Origin: Taylorella equigenitalis ATCC 35865
GTDB taxonomy: Bacteria > Pseudomonadota > Gammaproteobacteria > Burkholderiales > Burkholderiaceae_B
Assembly (NCBI RefSeq): GCF_000276685.1
Contig: NC_018108.1
Coordinates: forward strand, 186,001 to 250,000
DNA: 64,000 bases
Direction: 5' to 3'
Below, one piece after another: positions 41,516 through 48,271 of this stretch (the stretch's first letter is position 1; each line of letters starts with the position of its first letter). The position numbers and the translations under genes are program-made. A model generated the notes under the pieces. It was not told where the DNA came from. It searched no databases and was given only the letters and a program-made list of their open reading frames with translations.

Positions 41516-41879
41516 GTTTAAACACACAGCCACGCGTACGTGGCTGAATGTCATAAAAGTTAAGGCGTGTGAATTACTTGCAGTTTAAACACACAGCCAC
41601 GCGTACGTGGCTGAATAGATGACCGTGAAATCGATTGATGAGCTCATCGTTTAAACACACAGCCACGCGTACGTGGCTGAGAGAATTAATCAGACAGCCC
41701 GAATCTATTCAAGCGTTTAAACACACAGCCACGCGTACGTGGCTGAGAGTTAACAATTAAAATAGTCTCGCAAAATGTATAGTTTAAACACACAGCCACG
41801 CGTACGTGGCTGAACCGAAATGGTTGAAGTTAAGGTGGATAGATAATGTTTAAACACACAGCCACGCGTACGTGGCTGA

Positions 41880-42052
41880 AGCCATCATTATAAATGGCTT
41901 TAGTACTTATTCTTAAAGCTTATAATCGCTAAGCTATTAAAGTGATAAGGATTCAAATTAGAACTTTAGCAAAAGTTCAAAAACTATTTGATTTTTAAAG
42001 AACAAAAGTATCGCTAATCTTATCTTAGTCTAATGTCAACTAGTGGTTAGCG
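41880..42052 (-). promoter_or_regulatory. CRISPR leader
   Basis: The 173 bp between the cas2 stop and the first repeat are AT-rich, as leaders are, and must hold the array promoter. An inverted repeat AGCCAT-N8-ATGGCT lies within a few bases of the leader-repeat junction (about 41881-41902), where Cas1-Cas2 would insert new spacers. Confidence 0.75.
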
Positions 42053-42346
42053 TTAAAGAATTAAAGGATCCTTGAAAATATCTATCGAAGGTTTTGCACC
42101 GTGATGCTCAACCTTTCCCCGCCATTTACTTCCCAAATTGTAAAATCTCAAACTATCCTTTTCAGGGGCGTATAAATCAAGCAAAGTACTCTTTAATTTT
42201 ATCCACTTTTCTGGGTCTATATCACATTCAAACACCGAGTATTGAACTCTAAGTCCGAAGTTTTGACAGGCATTCGAAATTTTTCTCATTCTTTTAGCAC
42301 CTGAATTGTCTTTCATATCTACATCATAAGTAATAAGTACTAACAT
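42053..42346 (-). CDS. cas2: CRISPR adaptation protein Cas2
   Basis: Structural partner of Cas1 in spacer acquisition, 97 residues, ferredoxin fold. MLVLITYDVDMKDNSGAKRM opens it with the conserved YDV strand, then RKISNACQNFGLRVQYSVFE, the usual Cas2 signature, and a C-terminal SIDIFKDPLIL typical of type I-C Cas2. It is the last gene of the cas operon before the leader, two bases after cas1. Confidence 0.95.
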   Translation of the reverse strand: MLVLITYDVDMKDNSGAKRMRKISNACQNFGLRVQYSVFECDIDPEKWIKLKSTLLDLYAPEKDSLRFYNLGSKWRGKVEHHGAKPSIDIFKDPLIL

Positions 42347-42348
42347 GT

Positions 42349-43362
42349 TTACCTCATTAAGAAGGGAGGATATTCTTGTAATTCACCTCTTATATGACGA
42401 GCCAGCAATTGTGATTGTATATGTGGAATTAACCCTATAGGTATTTTTTCGTTGATATAAGGATGTATGATTAATTCTTGTTTTTTTGATTGGTAAATAC
42501 TTAAGATTTTTTTTCTTAAATCATCTTTCATCCTAATTGCACCGCTTAGCTCAACCTCAAATCCATTTATATCTATTTGCTTTAGATTTATCATTGTTAG
42601 AACGAGTCTATCAACCAACCATGCTCTTAGCTCTTCAAGAATATCTAAACTCAAACTACTTCTCCCTGACCTATCTGAATGCAAAAAACCAACCTGTGGA
42701 TCTAGTCCTACACCTTGTAAAGCACTTGTTATATCATTAGATAAAACTGAATATAAAAATGAAAGAATGGCATTCACTGGATCAGTCGGAGGTCTTTTAA
42801 ATCTTCCATTAAATCTAAAGTTTGATGGTTTAAGTATTAAGGTATCAAAGACAGAGAAATACCTTGAAGCTGCATCTCCTTCTAAGCCAAGCAATGATTG
42901 TTTAGAAGTTATATTTTTAATATTGTTTAATATAAACGTTAAAGAACCTATTGTTGACTCTATTTCTGAATTATTCGTATGATTCCTTATGAATCTTTGT
43001 AAAACACGCTTAGAGGATTGAATCTTAGCAGCAATTATGTTTTTAGCAATCGGCAAAGGGCAGTTATCCGCCATTCTATATTGATTTTTTCTTAGAAGTA
43101 CGTTTCCATTTTGTTTTCCAACATATCTCCCAAGAAATCTACCATGTTCAGTATATAAACATAAAAGAACATTTTTTTCTCCACAGAAACCAACTAGAAA
43201 AGGAGATATTAATACATTGCCAAAGCAGAAAATTTGCCCAATTGAGTGGATAGGAATTTGAGCAACTTTTTTTTTATCAACTTCCAAAACGATTGTATCC
43301 CTTTCTTTGTGTAAATAACTACCTTGAGAAGTAACATAAATTGAATTAGTCAATTTCTTCAT
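42349..43362 (-). CDS. cas1: CRISPR integrase Cas1, type I-C
   Basis: Metal-dependent integrase that inserts spacers at the leader end. The N-terminal beta domain contains FCFGNVLISPFLVGFCGEKN near 52-71. The helical catalytic domain has LLGLEGDAASRYFSVFD (Glu of the active site) near 158-174, VNAILSFLYSVLSNDI, the GLDPQVGFLHSDRSGRSSLS histidine motif near 217-236 and LDILEELRAWLVDRL with the last acidic residues. The ATG at 43362 gives MKKLTNSIYVTSQGSYLHKE, the normal start; it overlaps cas4 by 17 bases. An earlier in-frame start at 43386 is less likely. Confidence 0.95.
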   Translation of the reverse strand: MKKLTNSIYVTSQGSYLHKERDTIVLEVDKKKVAQIPIHSIGQIFCFGNVLISPFLVGFCGEKNVLLCLYTEHGRFLGRYVGKQNGNVLLRKNQYRMADNCPLPIAKNIIAAKIQSSKRVLQRFIRNHTNNSEIESTIGSLTFILNNIKNITSKQSLLGLEGDAASRYFSVFDTLILKPSNFRFNGRFKRPPTDPVNAILSFLYSVLSNDITSALQGVGLDPQVGFLHSDRSGRSSLSLDILEELRAWLVDRLVLTMINLKQIDINGFEVELSGAIRMKDDLRKKILSIYQSKKQELIIHPYINEKIPIGLIPHIQSQLLARHIRGELQEYPPFLMR

Positions 43363-43975
43363 AAGAACTATCGTAGAGGTTATCAATATATTCTTTAGTT
43401 TTATCTAAACTAATTATATTTGGCAAACAAGTGTCATATATAGAGCAAGATTTGCAACTAGAGCAAAGTACAGGATTTGGAGCTTTAGGACTATCAAACA
43501 AAATTTGAACTTCGTTTATTAATGAAATGGTTATATCTCTAAGTTCATCGGTAAAACAAACTTTATGTCTAGCTTTATTTAGATCGTACCAAATGTAACC
43601 ATAGCTGAGTACAACACCTAACATTTCTTCTAAACATAAAGCTTGAGCACAAACTTGAACCTCGTCCATTTCATTTGGTTTAGGCTTTCCTCGTTTATAT
43701 TCAATGATGGTAATATGATTCATATCTGAATATTCAATCAAATCTATAAGCCCTGACATTTGATATTTATGAGAAACGATTTGAATATTTCTAACTTGTT
43801 TTATGTTGTTTCTTGAATCTGAAACTCCAGAATCAACTTTTGAATGTATCAAGTCACCAGAGGCTGTTAGATAGTTTTCAGCCCAAAGCCCCTCAACATA
43901 AATTAGGTACGCTTGTCTTTTGCAAAAGGCATAATGTTGAAGGGCTGAGAGTTGAAAATAGGGTTTATCTACCAT
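43346..43975 (-). CDS. cas4: CRISPR exonuclease Cas4
   Basis: RecB-like nuclease with an iron-sulphur cluster that trims prespacers and selects the PAM side during adaptation in type I-C. FCKRQAYLIYVEGLWAEN near residues 18-35 carries the first cluster cysteine; GLIDLIEYSD and ITIIEYKRGKPKPNEMDEVQ (nuclease motifs II and III, near 76-110) follow; CSSCKSCSIYDTCLP near 172 has the last cysteines. Length 209 is normal. It overlaps cas7 by 11 bases and cas1 by 17. Confidence 0.94.
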   Translation of the reverse strand: MVDKPYFQLSALQHYAFCKRQAYLIYVEGLWAENYLTASGDLIHSKVDSGVSDSRNNIKQVRNIQIVSHKYQMSGLIDLIEYSDMNHITIIEYKRGKPKPNEMDEVQVCAQALCLEEMLGVVLSYGYIWYDLNKARHKVCFTDELRDITISLINEVQILFDSPKAPNPVLCSSCKSCSIYDTCLPNIISLDKTKEYIDNLYDSSYEEID

Positions 43976-44813
43976 CTAAAATTTCAGGTTTTAATTCACT
44001 GAGATCATTAATGTTAAATGAACCATCTGAATTTACCTCTAAGGATTGATGAACTTTAGCTGAAGAATGCTTACCTAATTTGGAATCGTGTTTCCACCAA
44101 ATAAGCTTTAATATTTCCATGCTACCCTCAGGTCTCGCAGATGAAGCATCTCCCTCAAACATAGATAACATAGCATTTTTAAGTATGTCTGCATCATCAT
44201 TAGAAAAGCCTGTTTTTTCAGCTAGCTGAGGTGAAATTGAGCCAAATGATACATAAACAGCTTCATCTATTCTATGTTTCATACCCATAGTATCGGAGCT
44301 TTTCTTTTTTCCATCTCCAGATCCGCTAACACTTTTTGTAATCTGTGTAGATGTGATATTAACTGGGTCAACTGAAAATGCAGGTTGAATTGTTACTGGG
44401 CCTCTTATTCCTATTGATACACCTTCTGATTCACCTGCTTTCTTTTTTATAGCAAAAACTTGACCGAAAGCTCTGACATCGTACCATTTTTTGCATGCGT
44501 TCTCGTAGGCAGTATTACGATCATTAAATCCTCTTTTACCTAATCCATGCTCTTCATCTTCTGCTCTTTTTTCTAGAGTTGTTATACCATCAACATTATT
44601 ATCATCTGACTGAACAAAAATTTTGAATCCTTCTTCGTTTCCTTTTAGAGCTAAAATCCTATTGCGAATCTTTCTTTTCAAGCATACATCACTGATTTCC
44701 CCGAGACCATCAAAATTTACTCTCGGTCTATTACCGTTAAGTGGATCTCCATTTGGATTAGCATTTTTTACTTTTATGATTAAAGCAAAATCAATTTTAT
44801 TCTCTAAAGTCAT
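43965..44813 (-). CDS. cas7: Cascade backbone protein Cas7 (Csd2), type I-C
   Basis: Forms the filament that holds the crRNA in the type I-C interference complex. The opening ALIIKVKNANPNGDPLNGNR near residues 9-28 is the Csd2 signature, followed by GLGEISDVCLKRKIRNRI near 37. The GPVTIQPAFSVDPVNITSTQ region near 141 and HRIDEAVYVSFGSISPQLAE near 184 are also typical. Length 282 is normal. It lies 12 bases after cas8c and overlaps cas4. Confidence 0.95.
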   Translation of the reverse strand: MTLENKIDFALIIKVKNANPNGDPLNGNRPRVNFDGLGEISDVCLKRKIRNRILALKGNEEGFKIFVQSDDNNVDGITTLEKRAEDEEHGLGKRGFNDRNTAYENACKKWYDVRAFGQVFAIKKKAGESEGVSIGIRGPVTIQPAFSVDPVNITSTQITKSVSGSGDGKKKSSDTMGMKHRIDEAVYVSFGSISPQLAEKTGFSNDDADILKNAMLSMFEGDASSARPEGSMEILKLIWWKHDSKLGKHSSAKVHQSLEVNSDGSFNINDLSELKPEILDGR

Positions 44814-44825
44814 TATCTTCTCCTA

Positions 44826-46718
44826 TTAATTTAAAGTTGATTCTTCTGTTGCAACAGTGGTTTCTGAATGAGTATCAGAGCCCTTTCTTTTATAAATTTC
44901 ATTTAACTGGCAATGGTATCCTAATAAAAATTCAGGACTAAGTGCCTTGTCATTTTTATAGCTTTCTTCATCAAATAGTTCCATAATTTCTCCAATTATT
45001 ATGTCTGGATTGCCAAATCTATATCTCTTTGAATATATTTTTAGCGAATCGTAAATTACCTTCCAAGTTGTATAGGGTCGAGTAGAGAATCTTTGGAAAT
45101 ATCTCTCCGCAGATGTATCTCTTTTAGAGCCAGGCTCAATATCTTTAATTACTGAATCTTCTACTGCCTGTGCTACGGCCAAGAGCCTACCGTATAGATA
45201 ATCTCTTGATTTGTTTGTTAAGTTAAGTGACATTTCAACCTCCTTATTTAAGTTTCGAATAGAGTATCCTTTGTAAATTGAGCAAGCCAAGGATATGTTT
45301 TTTCTGCGTTTAAAATTGTCATATTTCAATGGGTTGCATGCATTATGAAAAGCTTTAGAAACCAAGTCCCATGGAATTTGTAAATTGTTAATTTGTATTG
45401 GGATTAGGTTTGATAAAATGGAAGTTTTTAAAGTAGTGGATTCGTTTCCATATAGTTCGTTAACTATAATCCATGGTGAAGGGCTGAATTCATATGCTTC
45501 ACCCTTAATAGAAAAAGTCCATGACAAATCCTCAATCCATTTGTTTATATTCCTCAAATAGTCATCTTTAAGCATTTCTCGAAAGTAGAGTATTGATCTC
45601 CTACCAGGAGAAGCAGATTTAAAGATGATTATTGAAATCTTATCGCTGTCAGATAAGTTATTACTAAAACCAGCAAGTTTTTCTTTTAGTTTTTTAGATG
45701 CTTGAAATCCATAAGAAGAAGTCCAATCAGGTTCACTGTTCGTTTCTTCATCATCAAAAGGATTTGAAGGTTCTTCAATTTCTAAAGTTGGCAATACTAT
45801 AGGTTTTAAATTTAAATTAGCCCAAGAAATTATTTCAATGTTATCGTAAGTAAAAGATTGACCCCTCTCTTTTAGCCATCTCAACATAGCGTGCAATTTA
45901 TAAGAGGCTTCAACTGAAATTGTCGCTGCTTCGTGAGCTTCTATTGCTCTTCCTCTGTATGTGAAGCCTTTTGAATCATTAGATGAAATTATTTTTTCTC
46001 TGTCCCCTGCGTTCGAAATTTTGCAAGAGTAACTTGTAGAATAAGTTTTGTTTTCGCCATAATAAAAACAGAATTTATTGTCAAGTTTTGTTGAACAAAA
46101 GTCGATCCAAGAGGAAATTAAATTTTCATCACTCCACGATTGATATGAGTTGCCTGCAGAGTCAATTACTGACCACACTACAAATAATTTATCAACATCA
46201 CCCTTCTCAGTTAAGGAATAAATTAATTTTTGTTCCTCTGAGATAGCGAGTACATTGTTGTTTAACAGGTCTTTAATTAGAGATTTTTTATTTACATATT
46301 TGTTAATAGCTTGGAGAACTTTATAACTTTCAGTTTTGCTCCACTGACCTATTAACTCTAAATATTTGGAATTCTTTTCTTCAAATTTATTTACTTCTTT
46401 AGGTGTGGAAAAATAGTCTTTTAGATCTCCAGCAACATAGCCAAGATTATCAGCGAGTGGGTGTGGTTCGGTGCCACTAGTTCTGGAATCGGACTGGGGT
46501 GTTACAGGAATTAAATAAGAGTTATTTTTGCTTTCTGAAGAAATTGATTCTACTGATTTGAAATTTCCGTCTATATCAATTGTTACTATTAAATCAACTT
46601 TCTGTTTGTTGTGCAGAATGGGTGTTAATGGTTCAATCTTCTTGGATTCGTTTATATTGGATTTTATATCTTGATCAATAAAATCATATGCTTCTACTAA
46701 AGAACTAATCCAACTCAT
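44826..46718 (-). CDS. cas8c: Cascade large subunit Cas8c (Csd1)
   Basis: Large subunit that recognises the PAM and recruits Cas3; in type I-C an internal start within it can also supply the small subunit Cas11c. This protein has 630 residues, typical of Csd1. It has HPLADNLGYVAGDLKDYF near 85-103, ISIIIFKSASPGRRSILYFR near 365 and LLAVAQAVEDSVIKDIEPGS near 530, all recognisable Csd1 segments, and a C-terminal FLLGYHCQLNEIYKRK near 600. It lies two bases after cas5c, so it is translationally linked. Confidence 0.92.
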   Translation of the reverse strand: MSWISSLVEAYDFIDQDIKSNINESKKIEPLTPILHNKQKVDLIVTIDIDGNFKSVESISSESKNNSYLIPVTPQSDSRTSGTEPHPLADNLGYVAGDLKDYFSTPKEVNKFEEKNSKYLELIGQWSKTESYKVLQAINKYVNKKSLIKDLLNNNVLAISEEQKLIYSLTEKGDVDKLFVVWSVIDSAGNSYQSWSDENLISSWIDFCSTKLDNKFCFYYGENKTYSTSYSCKISNAGDREKIISSNDSKGFTYRGRAIEAHEAATISVEASYKLHAMLRWLKERGQSFTYDNIEIISWANLNLKPIVLPTLEIEEPSNPFDDEETNSEPDWTSSYGFQASKKLKEKLAGFSNNLSDSDKISIIIFKSASPGRRSILYFREMLKDDYLRNINKWIEDLSWTFSIKGEAYEFSPSPWIIVNELYGNESTTLKTSILSNLIPIQINNLQIPWDLVSKAFHNACNPLKYDNFKRRKNISLACSIYKGYSIRNLNKEVEMSLNLTNKSRDYLYGRLLAVAQAVEDSVIKDIEPGSKRDTSAERYFQRFSTRPYTTWKVIYDSLKIYSKRYRFGNPDIIIGEIMELFDEESYKNDKALSPEFLLGYHCQLNEIYKRKGSDTHSETTVATEESTLN

Positions 46719-46720
46719 TT

Positions 46721-47437
46721 TTACTCCTCTTTCTCTGAATAGAGATTATTAGTATTGTTTATGCTTTCTTCCCCAAAACATTTAGTAGGTCTCATTTCTC
46801 TTATGAAATTGAGTTTTAATTTAGGGTCATTAATTTCTGGAAAGGAAATAATCCCCTTTTTCATTTCAGCTGACCAGAATCTGTTTATTAATTTATTTTC
46901 CCCAGTTTCTTCAGGATATCCGTAACTGTGAAACATATTCCCAAAAGTTAAATCTGCATCATCATAAAAGCCATTCCCTGAATTAAATTCACAAGGTTCA
47001 ACATAGCCCTGGCATTCTCTTGAGCCTAAGAAAATATCTTGACGGCCTCCTCTCTCCAACATCCTTTTGGCAATGGATGAGTGCTTCTCAGTATTTCTAT
47101 CTTTTTCGAGTTCTACCCAATTTTCATTCCATGTGAAATGTGCTAGAACTTGATATTCAACGTTTGTTAGATATGTGTAGTAGGATAGGCTGTTTTCGTC
47201 AACGTTCCACTTTCTAGGCTTCATTGACTTACTAGCCATTTTGATTGGATTAATAATTCTTATTTTGTCAATATGCCAAATAAAAGTCGGTTTCCAATAT
47301 ATACTTTTAACTATACCTTTTATAGCTTCATAAGTTGGAACTTGATATGTAAATTTTTCGCCACCTAACTTAGTAAGTGGGTCAGTGAATAAGGCTTCTC
47401 TTCCCCATACTTTAAAACTTAAGTAATTTGATTCCAT
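46721..47437 (-). CDS. cas5c: crRNA endonuclease Cas5c (Cas5d)
   Basis: In type I-C the Cas5 subunit replaces Cas6: it cleaves pre-crRNA and caps the 5' handle. LSFKVWGREALFTDPLTKLG near residues 6-25 and FTYQVPTYEAIKGIVKSIYW near 27-46 are the family opening (the conserved Tyr and Lys of the catalytic set lie here and shortly after). SRECQGYVEPCEF near 137 and YGYPEETG near 168 are typical. The ATG at 47437 is chosen over one five codons earlier because GGAG then lies eight bases ahead. It is first of the cas5c-cas8c-cas7-cas4-cas1-cas2 operon. Confidence 0.94.
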   Translation of the reverse strand: MESNYLSFKVWGREALFTDPLTKLGGEKFTYQVPTYEAIKGIVKSIYWKPTFIWHIDKIRIINPIKMASKSMKPRKWNVDENSLSYYTYLTNVEYQVLAHFTWNENWVELEKDRNTEKHSSIAKRMLERGGRQDIFLGSRECQGYVEPCEFNSGNGFYDDADLTFGNMFHSYGYPEETGENKLINRFWSAEMKKGIISFPEINDPKLKLNFIREMRPTKCFGEESINNTNNLYSEKEE

Positions 47438-48250
47438 GTTGCATCTCCACAAGAACTTTTTTATATGATAGGAGATATGGCATTAAATGTAAAGTTAATT
47501 ATAAATTAAAGTTAAATTTGTTGTATTTAATTCATAAGTACTTATATCTAGGTTCAGCGAAGTTTATACCTTGTGCTCTTTCAAATTAAGAATATTGCAC
47601 ATAAGAGGGTTTAGTGGATATAGCCCACACCTGGCCATTTGCAATTTGCTATTGTTTTTTGAAAATGTTCTATAAACTACAGGTATTTCTCAAAAGTAAA
47701 AAATAAGAGAATTAAGTTCAAAAATAAACAGGCTTTTTCCAAATTACTAAACTGAAAAGAAAGTGGCATATTTATCAATACTAGATGGTAGAAGATAAAA
47801 GACCATGCCAATTTGGAATTAGAGATATGATTAGAATCAATTCTGTCTTATGATTGAAGATAGAATTACAAATTATCTATATACCATTTACTCAAAACAT
47901 TTACGGGTAACTAATTAACTCTCTTTCAATAAATAAAAATTAGCTCACCATCCTTTTTTTCCATCTTCTACAGCCTTGTGAACTTTGCCGTTTTACCAGT
48001 TGAGGGGCAACGGAGGGTGAACCTCATACTAAATCTTCTTATTGATTTAAATTGATCTGATATACCTATATTAACGACCCCGTCTATAACGGTAGACATT
48101 ATATATATAACACCCTTAGCCATGAAAACTCCATAAATCTTTTGTGATTAGTTGAAACAAATTAATAATCATGAAACATCTTCAATATTATATTGAAACA
48201 TATAAGTCTTTGTGGTGTAAGTATTTTTAAAACTTAATTGGAGGATAGGG
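47438..48250. other. Gene-poor spacer between the cas operon and the SF1 helicase gene
   Basis: About 810 bp, AT-rich, with no intact coding frame. It holds the cas operon promoter at its left end, a GIY-YIG remnant at 47968-48123 and an ATATATATA run near 48101, and ends in TTGGAGGATAGGG, a strong ribosome site for the helicase frame. No tRNA or repeat was recognised in it. Confidence 0.6.
47968..48123 (-). pseudogene. Remnant of a GIY-YIG-type nuclease gene
   Basis: An ATG at 48121-48123 (complement) opens MAKGVIYIMSTVIDGVVNIG, then ISDQF, which resembles the first strand pair of GIY-YIG family proteins whose members begin MAKG.IY.MSTVV.GLIKIG. After about 25 residues the likeness is lost and the frame stops after 51 codons at 47968-47970. 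No catalytic Arg/Glu region follows. It is probably the stub of a once longer gene; it could instead be a short unrelated peptide. Confidence 0.45.
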
Positions 48251-48271
48251 ATGTAAAGCAAAAATAAAATT

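Larger units (their letters stand above)
39724..41879 (-). CRISPR. Type I-C CRISPR array, 33 repeats and 32 spacers
   Basis: Repeats of 32 bp, spacers of 33-36 bp. Thirty-two repeats look identical; the one at 39724-39755 is degenerate and marks the old end. On the minus strand each repeat ends in TGTGTTTAAAC (the expected 11-nt 5' handle after Cas5c cleavage) preceded by an eight-base-pair stem CAGCCACG/CGTGGCTG. The leader (41880-42052) and newest spacer (41814-41847) are next to cas2, so transcription runs from high to low coordinates. Seven spacers are repeats of others, leaving 25 distinct sequences. Repeat starts include 39792, 39858, 39923, 39989, 40055, 40584, 41184, 41383 and 41848. 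Confidence 0.98.
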
